Of a DNA stretch of 64,000 bases, positions 50,569-64,000 are shown piece after piece. Both the position numbers and the translations under genes were made by a program. The DNA is from Onchocerca volvulus. Its lineage: Eukaryota > Nematoda > Chromadorea > Rhabditida > Onchocercidae. Where the stretch lies: the NCBI GenBank assembly GCA_000499405.2, contig HG738137.1, forward strand, positions 2,418,001 to 2,482,000, given 5' to 3'. Position 1 is the first letter of the stretch, and every line of letters begins with the position of its first letter. The notes beneath the pieces are model-generated. The model did no database searches, was not told the DNA's origin, and was given only the letters and a program-made list of their open reading frames with translations.

Positions 50569-53433
50569 ATTTATCGTTGTTTTCTGTATTGTTATTGATT
50601 CATGAAAGCTCCACAATTTACAGAACTCAAAGGTATTTCTTTCTTAACGGAATCACATCTGTATATATTTTCGTAATTTCCGAAAATTAAAAATTGATAG
50701 CTTTTAACTCTGTATCGTTTGTATTTAAGCATAATTTTCAATCAGTTTTTTTGAATTCTCCATCTTTTTTACACTATACAAGGTCAGAGTATTCATTAAA
50801 ATTGAACTTGCATCCAAAAATAATAGAAAGAAAAATCTATCTTTGAAAAGTTTGATCCTGATTACCTTTTATAAGAGAATTAATGGTAACTGTTTATAGA
50901 ATGATAATTCTACTCATCGATTTCTTTTGTATTCTTGCATTGTAAATTAATAACAAATTATCTTCTGTATATCAAAAGGTGTGATACATACTCATTTCTT
51001 TCACTTTTCACTGCGGTTCATTCTTTAACTTATTAATGTACAGCGCTATCAGTCTTTCTGTCTCTCTTTTTGCCTTATGTTTGGCATATTGGTAACTATA
51101 AACTGTTAATTATTTCATATCACTTTTCATTATTTATAGTAACATTCAGATGATCTTATTCAAATTTAGTTTATAGCAGTAAATTCTGATCTGTAACATT
51201 TTGTTCTTATTGGCATAAAATACTTATAATATGTATATTTAAAGAAGTTGAAAGCTTTTCAGAAATATAAAAGAATATAAGTTTGGTTGTCAAAATTAAT
51301 CAATATAACACGGTTCCGCCAAATGAAGTTCATAGGAAATCATTTATATTACATTGCAGGACAACGCTCATCAATTTCGGCTATAAAACAATAAAAAATC
51401 AGGAATAACTAATATCAACAGAGCATTTGCATCATTTGATGCATGAGCAACAATAATTGACAATTGTCCAAAAGTTAATTCCCTCTGAATTTTTTTTTTC
51501 TTTTTTAAATGTATCTTTTATCTTATAGTATCACTCAATTCAGGTTGCTAGAACAGGATCTTACATCAATCTTACATCGTTTTCAAAAACATCCAATGTA
51601 AAACATATAAGCTTTGATTTTCAAGAGAAATCATGAAGTCATTTTTTTTTTCTTCGTTCATTGGTGATAATCAAACGAATATAAATTCCGATGTTACGCA
51701 GGAATAGGAATGATATGTAGGAAACAGATAGAAAATTTTATAAGGACTGACTCAAATTTTTTTATTTTCCTAAAGTGGTGCAAATGGAAGAAAAATTTCT
51801 CTTCGCTATTGAAGCTAAAAACTCCTTCTGTGTAGTATATTGGTATCTGCATTTTCCCTCTTAGACTTTCTATGTTATTAGGTAATATTTCAAGGTAGTT
51901 AGCTCTAAAATAAAAGTTTTCTAAGTTATTTGAATGCTCTTAGATAAGCACTTAATCTAAATATCTCGAAGTATCTCAGCAGAAGTTGCTTGCTTAATGT
52001 CTCCTATTTGAGCAGTAAATAAGAGCTTCCTTGCAAGGTTCTGTTCAATGACGAATATGAGAAAAAAATAAATTAATTATTGATAAATTGAAAGAATTAG
52101 GAAATTGGCTGTTGTTACAAATAATCCATTCATCGCCGAATATCTGTGGTTACATAGTAATGTGTGTGCTGGTCATAACATTTTAAAGTTTCTTTTAGAT
52201 TTCATTTTTATTGGATAAATTGAAATCTAAGACTATAGAGTGCTAAACATCTAATCGGTCAAGTCTATAAATTGATGAAAATTGATACAAGTAGCAGAAC
52301 TATAGATTTGCGTTACACCCCAACAAAGATTTTGTCAACTGCAACAAATAATTGTAGTAGACGGAGCTCTCCACACAGTAATCAAATTAACTTCTTTGCT
52401 AATTCTTAGGAAAATTACTCCAAGAAAAGGTCTTTCCCTAGTATTTATTTCAAATAAATCGAATCAAAGATTATAAGAAGTCAAAGAAATACCCAATTAC
52501 CTGAGTTAATAGTTATATTTCAAGAATGACCAGTGCTTTAAAAAGTCAAGAAATCGTTAGTTATCTGAATTAATTTTCTGATTACATTTCAGTGAACGAC
52601 TAATGCTTTAAGTAATCAAAGACATCCTCACACACGTTCAAACACTGAATAGAGCTTTCGTAACTCGCAGCGATTAATTTAAATAAGTTAATTAGATATC
52701 GCAATTTTTCTGGCTATAAGTTCCTATGTTAAACTTTGAACTAACAATGATTACATCATGCATCTGTCATGGATATCAACTCATTAACTACTTTTCTTAT
52801 TTTATCATTCTTCAGATTTTTTTTATTCGCTAACTAGATCAATCAGATCGCTAACCTTGTAATTGGTTATGGTAATAATTTGACTCGATGATTCCTGAAT
52901 CCCCGATTTGTTTTATCTGTATAGTGATAATTCTCTTCGTTGTTTGTATCAAATCTTATAATCATTTTTTTTTTCAATTTTCAAACCTCAAATAAAAATT
53001 TTAACAATGAGTACAAAAAATATTGATAAGCTAAAGGAACAACAGAAATGGCTGTCAATCAGCGATGATATATATGGGCCAGTTATCACATTGCTAATTA
53101 ATCTTATCTGTAGATCCCGCGAAGATAATAGTCGAAAATTTAAGACAGCCAAAAGTATCGCCGCAACTGGACTTCATTCTTCAAATTATCGAAAAAATGT
53201 GAAACAGAAAAGCAGTCACAATAATAAACAATTAATTATTCCTTTGTAAACAACAGATACGAATACTTCAATCTGTTTTTCAGTCTCGAAAGACCAAAAT
53301 GAAAGCAATTAGCAAAAACAGTGAAATAATCAAATTATTCATTAAATATGGAGAACAGAACTGAGCAACATGCAAACAATTCCATGAACACCAAGTAAGA
53401 ATGAGCTATTTGATTCATCTAACATACAAAGTT
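50569..53433. other. Convergent intergenic region
   Basis: Holds the 3' ends of the kappaB-Ras gene and the minus-strand Ser-rich gene. Apart from the 80-codon frame at 53007-53249 I see nothing but A+T-rich DNA. Confidence 0.5.
53007..53249 (+). CDS. Hypothetical small ORF, 80 codons
   Basis: Single-exon frame starting MSTKNIDKLKEQQKWLSISD and ending LIIPL. Composition is protein-like (Lys-rich, soluble, one short hydrophobic segment GPVITLLINLIC). It lies 185 bp from the 3' end of the minus-strand gene and has no clear trans-splice acceptor; the upstream bases are T-rich but lack AG. I do not recognise it and it may be chance. Confidence 0.25.
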   Translation: MSTKNIDKLKEQQKWLSISDDIYGPVITLLINLICRSREDNSRKFKTAKSIAATGLHSSNYRKNVKQKSSHNNKQLIIPL

Positions 53434-56400
53434 TTAATTCAGGCGTTTTTTGCTTCCGAATATAGAATTCTTCAAACGCTGTCCCAATCCACCACGTTTA
53501 TCCGCCATTGCTAAAACTTAAACACTAAATAATTTAGACACATGAGATATAATATTATTTATCAAAAACAAATGATTTCGTGTCATTGCAGGATTCTTGA
53601 GAAATATCAAGTGCAAAATATTTAGAGATAATTTCTGCGACATGCACTTACCAGGACATGCAGTACCGTTCATGTTCTTTACGGCATGCTTTTTTCCTGG
53701 ATAATGACTCATACTATTACTTTTCATCAGTGGAATCGGTTTAGTTGGCATTATTTCACTAGCCACCTGAAAATCTTATTTATCATCTTATCATTGATAT
53801 TTATCATACACACAATCTTATCATTGATGAAAGTAGTAGACAGTTGATCTCTTCATTGCTATCATTTTGATAAGTGTTGTTTATACGCGTCTGTCGTAAA
53901 AAAAAAAGTGATTAACCTTGTTGAGCGATACCAATGAGGCAGCATTAGCAGGTGGCTTCGATGCACCAATTTTCCGCAAGAATTGACCGATCCGATTACT
54001 TGCCGATTTATTGAGTGTATCAGATGGTTTACGGGCACTGCTTGATAGTAGGCGATGACTGCAGGCTGACACACTATCAAGTTCGCTATCACGTGAAAAA
54101 CGTTTCTCATCCATCTGATGTGATGCAAGGTGGCAATTTGTTGATGATAACGATGAATGGAAAAAATGTGAATTTTGATATCGTTCTTTTTATTAAGTTG
54201 TCTAGTGATAACATGTATTTTGCTTTACCTGAATATTATCGTAGAAGCCATCATCTTCCTCATCTAGACTGGCTACATGTGAGGAGACCGATTGCTTCCG
54301 AAGAATCGGCTCTTGCGGTATCGATGAACGACTGTTCGGTGATGCGTACGATGATTGAGCATCTAACGATGAGCCAGAAGAGTAGTAACCACCTGTCTGA
54401 GAAGAATTTGTGGAACCTACAATTATGCTTTTATTTATTATTTCTGCAAATAATAACTACTTAATTTGACTAGAAAATGATGGATCATTAGAACATTGCA
54501 AGAAATATTCGAAAAAAAAAAGTATTTTAGGAAGTTTAGCAATTCAAACTTAGTAATTCATCGACAACGGTCATTCATCAAGAAACAAGATACAGTTTAT
54601 TCATTTATTACGAGTAAAGTTTAATTTCAAAAATTTAGTCTAATGAACCTGGTGGATGAGGTGGTGGATGAGTTACTGGAAATGCCGGAATAAACTCCGA
54701 TCGTGATAATGCAGATGCTGAAGGAAGACGTCGCTTCGATTGGAAAATTGTACGAACTGCTGAAGATGACTGCTTTCCTGATGGTTTTGCATAGATAGGA
54801 AAGACCTGAAGAAATATCGATTATTTCTGTTATTCATCTTTGATCACCTCCAAAAGGTTCCATAATTTTATGTGATGCTAATTTCTTAATTTATGCCTCA
54901 CCACTGCATACCTCTTTCCGAGCAACGCTAAAATCATTAATTTCATTGTAAATATCGTCATCCTTGACATTTGCAACTGATTGGATTTTGTCATTATTAC
55001 CATTACAGCGCCATACTGGTGCAGCTGTAAAATAAGGATGAAATTTTCTGGAAGAATCGAAAAAGAATAAATGGAAGAGAGAAACAGTACAGCCAGAATG
55101 CATCGCTTAAAATGAGCAAAGAAAAGGAAACATAATCGAAAACAGATATTACGAAAAAAAAAAGGAACTAAAGGATGAAGCAAGTATATAAAAGAAGAAT
55201 AACAATCGAATCTGAAAAAGCATCCCGTCATCAATGAAATTGTATATTATGGTACATCTTGATAAAATTCATTAGATCTAAATATCAAATTAGATTAGCA
55301 ATGAATATCGAGTTATTATATAGATCTATTTAATTAAGATATCGCATAGCACATATCACATCATTCTGATGATATCATGATGAATTAATTTTATCTGAAA
55401 TCTTTTCGTCCTCTTTTTCAGTTCATTAATTTCAAAAGATTTTGCATGATGAAACTTGAAAAGATACTACTTCTGCCATTCTCATTTTCTTTAACATCTA
55501 TCAGGCATTAAATTCGAGAAAGTTAGCTGAATATGTCAGTTAGTCTAAAATATAGAGTGCACTGAGTATGTTTTCGATGAAAATATAAGAAATGCAAAAA
55601 AAAAATGAAAAAATGAGTTTTGGCTGATTATTAGAAGACTGTATTGTATATTGTAGATATAGTATACTGAGCCTCGTATAATTTCTGATTCTAGGCGAAG
55701 TCTAGAATCGAAAAGTGATAATTCAGTCTTTTTTTTGATAGTCTTTGATTCTAGAACAATAATATTCCTACAGGTAAGAAATATTGGGAGAGAAAAAGTA
55801 TCAAATAATTACATTGTTGTGCTCGTTTGTTCTCGAATATGGACTGCATGGCTTCTACCTTGCTTGGATTCAGTTTTTCCTGATTGATTGTTTCAAATGG
55901 AGACAATATCGAACTGTTCTTCACTGCCAATTCTATAAATTATATTTTAAAGCTCTGTAAGTTTTTTTCTATTGTTGCAGTTGCAGAACACAATTGCACT
56001 AGTGAAACACTTACGCACATATTTACGACCTTTCGGTAATTCTTTTGATGCTGTCACATCATTGATGACATTTTGTAGCATATTCGTCATTTCATTAAAG
56101 GAATTTTTTACTTTTTGAGATTGCTGTTTATGACCAGTACGATTTTGTTCCGATCTATAACTATTTGGATTTATTTCATGAATGCTTATGTCTATCCAAG
56201 AATCTATGAGATGTATGAATTATCCTTCTTTTATGATTCAAAAAAAAAACTCTTTAATTAATCAAATTGCATATCATACTTCGTCTTAGCAGATGATTGG
56301 ATACTATTATGTTCCATCTGTTGACTACTACTGATCGGTTTCTCGTAATTAGCAGCATTATGTACAAGAAATTCATTTCCGGTAGGAAATGAACGACGCT

Positions 56401-59400
56401 TGTTAGCCATTAACGTCTGGAATGTTTTTTAAATTGAAAAAAAAGATCAAAGTTTTGTAGAGAATATTGTTCTGGAAAATATTATCATAATTCTGTTACA
56501 AGAATAATTAGTGATAATGATTAGTTTTTTTCTCGTATTTCAGCTAATAATCAATTCACATTTTTACTAATGAGATGAATAGATCCCATTGATGAAAATA
56601 TAAGACTCATATATTTTAGCGCTTAATGCTGGATAACAAGGAAACCACCTGATCAGTGTTAAGTTCTAACTCTGCGACTAATGCATCGATCGTTACGATA
56701 GGATCTGCACTGTGAAGAGGTTGAGTTTGAATCTTAGAAGAATCTGGTAAGCTGGTGACTGAACCACGCAGCATCACAATGCTTGGTGGTTGTAGCGGCG
56801 TAAATGCGCCTGGTTTTCGTGTAGAAAGTTGAATTTCTTCTGATGGAACACTGCTTTGACGTGGATTCTGAAATTCATTGCTTATCTTTACTTATTCGTA
56901 ATTTATAATGAATTAGTCAAGTATATCAAGTATAAAAATGATAGTAATGCATGCAAGGGAGAGATTATCAAGAGGAAAAAATGTTACCTGGGACGTGGAT
57001 CCCCATGATATTGCACTGAAGTCACGGTATTTTTGCTCTGACATTCGATTGTGCGATGAAATCCTTTGTAGCGGAATTTGATTGCTATTTATATCATAAT
57101 TACTTGTCCTAAAATATTATCAGTGCAGAATATGAGCAAATATGCTTTAATCTCAGTATACAATGAATTAAATACGGATCTATCTGTTCATATATTTACA
57201 ATGAAATGTTATCATTTGTCATTTTACTTGAACTAATTAATCTTTCCTCAACGGTAATAGCTTTTCTCTCACTTTAATAAAGAGTTGTAAAACTTCAAAT
57301 GCATTGAATAATACGAACCAAACGTTACTATTACGGAATGATTGAGAAAAATTGTTGAAATTATTCAAAGTGCCAGTACTACCAGTTGGAAAAATGGGTT
57401 TGATTTGCGCCTTTACTGCTCGAGGTTTAATTGGATCTGTTTGCTGGAGATATTTTCCACTGCCATATTTATGCATCGAAGGATCCATCTGATGAACATT
57501 TGAATTTCTACAAAGGAACTGAATGAACGGATAAGGCATCGAATAACACGAATCGAACGAAATTATCGAGACTATTTTAGTAATTAATGAGACTGAATGA
57601 GTCATTCAATAAGTTGTGTTGAAGGAAACATCGATAGTAAACTCTTACCTTACACATTTAGCTGTAGAAGCAACATTCTGGATGAGATCCGGTACATCTG
57701 AAGCTTTTTTCTTCTTCCGGACTACTACTGAATTGATTGCTGCCACCTCCGCTGAACAACTTCCTAACGAATGTTCGTCAATATCAGATTCCTGCAGCAA
57801 TTGCTACAAGTTGTAAAGTTATCATCGTGTAAAGCTATAAAGTCATGTCATTTCTAATTATATCTGCGAATGTCAGATTTTATATATAAAAGTGACTTCC
57901 AGTTGCTTCAAATTTTGCATATCCCGAGAAATTTCCATTGCAAATTTTAATCTTAATCAGGGACCTATCATAAAATGAACATTTGCTAACAATTTCTAGC
58001 TTTATCTAGGAATCTGCGAATGTCAGATTTTGTATATAAATGATTGGGCTCTAAGCAGGAAACAAGAAAAGCGGTGTGTTTTTAACTTCAGTTTTTTCAA
58101 GAAAGCTGTGACAATCAATTTTCTCAGTACGATTTCTTTCAAGCATTGTGCAATCAATATTCTTTTTGTAAATTCTAACAATGTTTAACTCTTTATTTAA
58201 AAAGTAAGAGCATTTCGGTTTTACACGAAAAGCTATAATTTCTAGTAGTTTTTGTTTGGGGAAAGGGGAAAACCATCCAGGTTGCAGTAATCTCAAAAAT
58301 TTTAATATATTTCCTTTGATTTCTCGATTCCAATCTTCAGAGTGAATGGAAAACCGCTTTTTTTCTTTTTTTTAACGATCACTTAGCAATTAATTCTGGT
58401 TATATTAATTCAGAATGATTAAGACATTAATTTTTATGCTAATTCTAATCGATAGATCTGAGATTAATAACTTTTCAGAAATGTTTTTCGAGTTAAATAA
58501 TTATATGGCTCACAGATATTGCTAGTAATAGGACATGTTAATATTCCAACAATTTAAAAGCTCCAGTGATTTTACCAATTGTGATACTTGGAAAAAGGTG
58601 TGGTTTTTGAATTTATCTTCCCGAAAAATCTGGGCGAGATTTGCTTTTTGCTGTGACTTTCATAAATTTTCTAAGATCATTTAATAGGTTTCTAAATAAG
58701 CAAGAATTGAATTTTACAATCAATATGTAATATTTTTAGAAAATTCTAAAAAGTAACTAGTTCTCAGATCAATGAATAGACATGAGCGATTTTCTTTGCA
58801 TCCTTAAATCAAAGATCATAGATTTTTTAGTTAGATATCCCTATCATAGGATACCCGCAAAAAAATCATTTCACTGGACAATTTTCAGAAAAATTTGATA
58901 GGAAGACAGGAAACTTGATCTTTACTTAAAGCATCTTCCGAGCATCTTATTCCAATTCAAACGATTTATAATTTCCTAATTAAAGACGAATATACGAACC
59001 GTAAAGAAGCTGGAATGATAATATATAATTTAAGAGAGTATGCAATTAGCGAGATGTCAAAGTTGCCAAGATAGGATTTGTTGTGATCGAAAATAAATTT
59101 TCAAAGAAATTCCAACATACACACAAAATGGAAAGCATAAACGTACCTCTTCTACTCCACCAAGAATTAAATCTGGTTTTGGTTGAACAGTGACCAATGA
59201 TTTGATATCTCCAGTGAGCCATCTCCTGGTGAAATCCATCCTTTCACCTTTAAGTTTACGTTTTTGTACCGGTAGCGCAATTGTCGCTGAAGTTTCAACA
59301 TCTCCTAATGTCTGCTCGAACGATGCAGCTTTTTCCTGCAGGCAATGCTTTTCAGCAATCTGAATGAAAGCATTTTATTTAGAAAAAATTTTCGAAAAAA

Positions 59401-62400
59401 TATGCAAAATAAAATGCCAAGAGATTTGTTTGTCTTATAACTTGCAAAAGATGACAAATCATAGTGTAAAAGATGATTAATCACATCGATTTCATTATTT
59501 TTATCAAAAATTTTTAGATTAAAAATCTTCGAAGTTCATAAGCGATGATTCAATGATCAGCTTACCTTTGACTTCGACGCATTTAGTGAATGCCTGTTGG
59601 TGGTTACAACGGGTATTTTTCGAGAATCCATCTCTTCCATCACCTCTCGCTTAGCATTACTACAATAGTTTAAACTCTACATCCTACATTCAATGCATTT
59701 TAATTTTTACTCCCATTTTCTATCAGATATCATCTTTGAACACTCGAGTTTTTTTTTTTTTTTTTTTTGCAATCTGCAATAATTTAGGTATATTCATATC
59801 ATTACATATATTCCTGGTTGGCTTTCAGGAAGGAGTGTCATTTCATCGTATGGCTGTGAAAATATGATGAAAATTCATCTATCACAAACATTTTCAATTT
59901 TGCGTAAAACGAGAAGGGATAAAAAGAGAGGAGGAAGTGAACTAATAGTCTGAATTATTGATTGACGGAACAGTGATTTTTGATTTATGTCACGAACAAT
60001 TGATGGAGAATATCCAAGTAAATTGATTACCGGGTTATTCTTTATGTTATAAGCGATTATTAGAGAATATTGAAGTCAATTTTTTAATTCAATTGACAGC
60101 ATGACGCAATCTTAAGATATCAATATATGATCTCAAATTCTACATCGCCGTAGAATTATGCGGAATGGAAACGACATTAGAAATACAACAGCTGAATTAA
60201 AATTTCTTGCTGAAAACAATGAAACAATTACCCATTGTGCTGTCGCAATTTTACCGATGGAACAGCGCCGTTTGTCAAGTTATCATTTGAAGTTCCTTTA
60301 CGTGCAGTAGGAATTTCACGTGATCGCTGCATTTTATCTACCTATAAAATTTCCGGATTATTATGTAATCGTTGATCAAGTTGAGAGCAGCTGCTGAGTA
60401 AACAGTATTTTTAGTATTCACTACCTGATCGCCCTCTTTCTTGAGATCTTCGAATATTTGATCCAAATAATCAATAGCTTCTTTAAATTTATTTCTATGC
60501 TGATAATGCTTATATCGAGCCTGATCGATCATCTGATCCAACTGCAGATTAGTTGTCTCCACAATACCACTGCAATGCACATTTCTTCTTAATTGAATAT
60601 TTTTTATTTAATTAAACTATTTCATATCCCATCTATTTACAAGCAGATATAGACTAATTACAATCACCATTGTAATTAACTATATATCAGAGTGATTCAA
60701 AAATATGTCTTCTTATTTTGCTAGATGGAAAAACTGGATTGCAAAACAATGTCATCTATTTCCGGGAGAAATTGATAAAAGAAGATAATGGCGATGAAAC
60801 GATAATAATAAAAATGAGAGTGATGCGATGACGGAAATGATGACAAAAGGTATAATAAAGCAAGAGAATTTCATGTGTATCCATCATTACCGATATTTCG
60901 ATAATATGAAAAATATTGTTCAATATCATAATCAATATTTTTATAAGCAGGATACTAAAAATTAAGCTTATCATGACTGATTATTTTGCAAGACTAAAAT
61001 CAGTCTTTTCGAAGTGTGTCATGGAAAAATCGCATGATAAGCTCTTTAAAAAGTCGCATTCCATAGGATCAAAGTTCAATAATTTTTGTAATAATCAAAG
61101 AACACATTTTTTTTAATTTTTTTAAAATCTCTTATTCAATATAATGCAGTTACATTATACCAAGAAAGTATATTGAATAAATCTAAGATAAGGCAATGAG
61201 AAGAATACAGGAATGACTGAAGAAATATGAATTGATTATTACTTTTGAGTTTTTTCTTCAGCAAAGAAATATGATATGAAGTGAATATTTTATAAAAAAT
61301 GCGATCCATCATTGGCTGAAAAGCTGATGGAAGTGAAATGAACAGAAACGAAATGGAAGGAAAACAAAATTGTAAAGGAAAATTTGTTAGTGGAAATGAA
61401 GTTCCGCTTCAGTAAGAGTTTCCTCGGATCAGCACTTGTACCCTCTATGTTCCTATCTATCTATCTATCGTTATTTACACAAAACGCCAACTGTAACGAT
61501 CATCACCACTTCATAACTAATGGAAAAGACGAAAATCATCGTTGAAAGAATGAAAAGAATTGATGAAGTTTGTTAGGAAAGTGAAGAAAGAATTGAATAC
61601 AATGATAGAGACTAAATTATTACCTTCAAAAGTAGCAGAAAACTTCCCATTCCTTTTTACAATAGCTTTTAGAAAGTTTTAAAAAACAGATGTTGTTAAA
61701 TTTATGGAAATTTACCTCTCCAGTTTCCACAATATTTAGATAAATTATTATAAATATAATGTTTATTCCTAATAATTATAATAACAAAAAATTCATTATT
61801 TCAGCTTATAAAAATCTCAGATTCAATATTTTTCTTTCTTTTCATTATTATTAATTCATATCTTTATTAGAAATGTCATGAATATGAATTCCCATCAATT
61901 CATTTTACTCTCAATGATCTCGAATAATTTTATCTTATTAGCAATTTGAATTTAAATCAATTCACGTCAAGACTTGTACTAACAACCTCTTCCCATCAAA
62001 CAACAAACATCCTCTTTCGATCATCGCCGATTCATCTTTATATGATCGGATCATTCAATCAACCAACCTATTGCAAGAATCGATACTAATTGTTGATTGA
62101 CGCCCACTTCCGTCAATACGATTAACCGGTATGTGTGCGGCATAACGTTCATGCCGTGGTTGCGCCGCTGCTGCTACCGCAGCTGTGAAATTTGACGTTA
62201 ACGACGATCCTGTAATCAGTTTCGAATTATATCAATATAAATTTGCATTTTTCTAAAATTGAATTTATATTTCCTACTGACATTATCCCGTAATTAATCT
62301 CTATTTTAGTTGAAACTCGAATTGTATCGATACTCAAGTAATATCATTGTTTTCAAATTACATCGAATTCTGAGTCACACATTATCCATCGATGATGAAG

Positions 62401-62870
62401 TTGCATTGATACAAATTAAAACAGTCAAAATTATTCGAAATAGATCAAAATTATCGCAGCATTCTCTATTCATTAATCATTTTTAACTGATAATTCAATA
62501 TGAATTATACTGAAAGCATAAAATTTTGTTAGATCAAACATTTTTCTGCGAAATGAACATTGATGAGCATTTTAGGTGCTATTATTGAAGTATAATTTGA
62601 ATGATTTAAAAAGAAAATAGCTGTTTGAAGAGTTTATGGAAGGAAGAAAATGGAAAGAATGACATCTGATTGAATATAAAGTCACTAATTCTTATCATTA
62701 TCATTGATGATCATTTATTTATTTATGCTTATTTTTATTTATTTAGTTATATTTATTTTATTTATTTATATATTTAAGATAATTTTCTTGAATGACAAAC
62801 CTTCAACAGAAGGATATCTATTGTGATTATGAACCGGAAGTTGCATCGTTAATTCTGCAACAGATGTATC
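53434..62870 (-). CDS. Unrecognised Ser-rich protein, probably cytoplasmic scaffold (5' end unresolved)
   Basis: Nineteen in-phase exons, about 900 aa: 62801-62870, 62068-62209, 60425-60569, 60232-60341, 59566-59659, 59147-59359, 57649-57803, 57319-57507, 56988-57108, 56649-56867, 56280-56416, 56015-56154, 55813-55932, 54912-55024, 54649-54805, 54229-54416, 53917-54114, 53652-53766 and 53434-53510. No signal peptide or membrane helix is seen. Features in order: Ala-rich stretch; a charged helical segment (LDQMIDQARYKHYQHR, then FKEAIDYLDQIFEDLKKE); FTRRWLTGDIKSLV with KPDLILGGVEE; Ser/Gln-rich linkers; a Pro-rich THPPPHPP; an acidic EEDDGFYDNI tyrosine motif; RIGQFLRKIGASKPP; and a basic C-terminus GGLGQRLKNSIFGSKKRLN. 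Short charged islands in low-complexity sequence suggest an adaptor or cytoskeletal scaffold, but I name no family. The first exon listed opens in phase 0 without a Met; see the micro-exon candidate at 63884-63904. Confidence 0.75.
57804..59146 (-). other. 1.3-kb intron of the Ser-rich gene, nothing recognised
   Basis: Flanking exons join in phase 0 (Glu-Glu / Gln-Leu-Leu). The word GCGAATGTCAGATTT occurs twice (57867 and 58017) with TATATAAA-type flanks, a minor local repeat. No coding potential seen. Confidence 0.5.
59968..60082 (-). repeat. Dispersed repeat, copy 4 (inverted)
   Basis: The reverse complement reads ATATTCTCTAATAATCGCTT, ACATAAAGAATAACCCGGT, TTACTTGGATATTCTC and AAAATCACTGTTCCGTC in the same order as copies 2 and 3. 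It lies in an intron of the minus-strand gene at 53-63 kb. Confidence 0.85.
60570..62067 (-). other. 1.5-kb intron of the Ser-rich gene
   Basis: Phase 2 on both sides, with the donor AATAG/GTTGG preferred over an earlier GTATCG because only it keeps frame (CNS-GIVETT). Contains a CTAT microsatellite at 61453-61469. Confidence 0.55.
61453..61469. repeat. CTAT microsatellite
   Basis: Four CTAT units in an intron; short and unremarkable. Confidence 0.85.
62695..62776. repeat. ATTT/TATT-rich simple repeat
   Basis: Degenerate TTTA tetramers close to the 3' side of exon 62801-62870, within the following intron. Confidence 0.8.
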
Positions 62871-64000
62871 CTGCAAACAATTATTGTTTTCGCAATTCAT
62901 CATCTCGATGGAAACATCAATATGTTGTGTAGTTTCAATTACATTTCAATTACACAACTTCTTGTGATAATTATTCAAATCGAAATGGTCAAACGACAAC
63001 ATGTCAGGTTTTTTTTTTTTTTTTGACCTGCTAAGGTCACTTTTATAGTTGCGATTTCGATGATTTAATTGAAAGAGGTATTTTACTTGTTATTACTTTG
63101 AAATTTTAGCAGTATGATAAAAGAAGAAATTATCAAAGAGATTTCATCTGAAAGCAATCATTGAAACAGTAATAGAAAAAGCTGGCGTGGATAAGAATGC
63201 TTTTAGCATTTGAAAAAGTTTTCTTTTCTTTTTTTTTTCGGTATGAGAAGAGGAACGGGATAGTTGGAAAGAGAGATGATAAGTCTATTCCTTATTGAGT
63301 GAAATTAGATAAAAAGAGTGTTATCAAGAGATTGTACTGATAAGAGTAAATGAAGCAAAAGCAAGGAGAGAAAGGAAATTGAGATGTCTTTGACGATTGA
63401 CGTATAAATATTCGCTCTTTAAATATGAACTAGATTATATCAGTTGTTTACTTCAAATTCTGTTTATCTTATTATAGTCAGTATGCAAATGTCAATAGTT
63501 ATGTAAATAATCAGACTATCTGCTCCACCTTCAAATTATCCGATTAGAAATGTTTGCTTACTTTTTTGTTATTGAAATTCATGAATGGAAATGGAAAAGC
63601 GATGAGAATGAAATGCAAAAATTCGCCAAAATTCCCCAAATAGATTGTTAAAAGTTCCCTTTTAATTATAACTTTCCTTTTTTTTTTTTTAATAAAAAAA
63701 CAATAAATGGTTGTTGGCGTCTTTCTTCCTAAAAATAAAACTTTCATTAGGCTCACCACTTCAAATATTTAACTGGACCAGAGCTAGGAGAACTATGTGC
63801 AGGATAAAATTAGCCATGCTGAATTATATCAATAAGCAAAAATTTTCTTTTTTTTTTATGAAAAAGATGAATAGTGAAAAAACTTTTCTATCTAGACCGA
63901 GCATTGCTGAAGAGTCGAAATTTTTCGAGTTTGCAAGGAAAGGAAACGTTCGATTCAGTGGAATTTGGTTGAAAGTAAAATATTGCTATCAGAATCTTCA
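62871..64000. other. Right-end region without a recognised exon
   Basis: Probably intron or 5' flank of the minus-strand Ser-rich gene. Only the 7-codon micro-exon candidate near 63.9 kb stands out. T-runs at 63009-63024 and 63230-63239. Confidence 0.45.
63884..63904 (-). other. Candidate 5' micro-exon of the Ser-rich gene
   Basis: On the minus strand CTTCAG (ending 63907) is followed by CA and ATG, then seven codons (MLGLDRK) and a weak GTTTTTT donor in phase 0, which suits exon 62801-62870 in frame. Very short, so chance is likely; the true 5' end may be beyond 64,000. Confidence 0.2.

Noticed and set aside
54015..54464. 149-codon plus-strand frame
   Set aside because: Antisense shadow of two coding exons (53917-54114 and 54229-54416) of the minus-strand gene.

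Overview
The window looks like nuclear DNA of a parasitic, probably filarial-type (spirurid) nematode. This is inferred from about 70% A+T, many 100-600 bp introns with T-rich TTTCAG-like acceptors, predicted spliced-leader (SL) acceptors one to about twenty bases before start codons, and nematode-type orthologues. Species cannot be fixed from sequence alone. All exon models below were read by eye: each junction was checked for splice dinucleotides, reading phase and fit to the protein family.

Layout, left to right. (1) 1-27,606, minus strand: the 5' three-quarters or so of a giant LDL-receptor-related protein, nematode LRP-1/megalin. I resolve 63 exons and about 3,225 codons: signal peptide, LDLa cluster I (6 repeats), EGFs and beta-propellers B1-B2, LDLa cluster II (8), EGFs and propellers B3-B6, and LDLa cluster III (10, entering the left edge). 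The rest, including membrane anchor and tail, lies beyond base 1. (2) 27,611-30,819: upstream DNA with repeats. (3) 30,820-33,839, minus: complete ZC3H15/DFRP1 homologue (9 exons, 407 aa). (4) 34,879-36,088, plus: SFT2-family Golgi vesicle protein (4 exons, 170 aa), divergent from ZC3H15 over about 1 kb. (5) 39,889-43,643, plus: secreted S28 serine carboxypeptidase (11 exons, about 513 aa). (6) 47,665-50,568, plus: kappaB-Ras (NKIRAS) small-GTPase homologue with a long N-terminal extension (9 exons, 325 aa). (7) 53,434-62,870, minus: 19 exons and about 900 aa of a Ser-rich, probably cytoplasmic protein I do not recognise; its 5' end is unresolved. The two genes at the right end converge around 50.6-53.4 kb.

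The genes are ordinary eukaryotic housekeeping, endocytic and secretory genes and do not form a pathway. LRP-1 (endocytosis) and SFT2 (Golgi fusion) share only the theme of membrane traffic. I found no CRISPR, prokaryotic mobile system or convincing tRNA/rRNA.

The most interesting signals are: four GC-AG introns among about 109, each forced by reading frame and three backed by protein-family alignment or domain spacing; a dispersed dimeric repeat present four times in non-coding DNA; a kappaB-Ras with Lys at the Ras Gly12 position, Ile at the Gln61 position and Met in place of the NKxD lysine; possible alternative first or last exons in two genes; and a hairpin/TC-start junction resembling a Helitron terminus.
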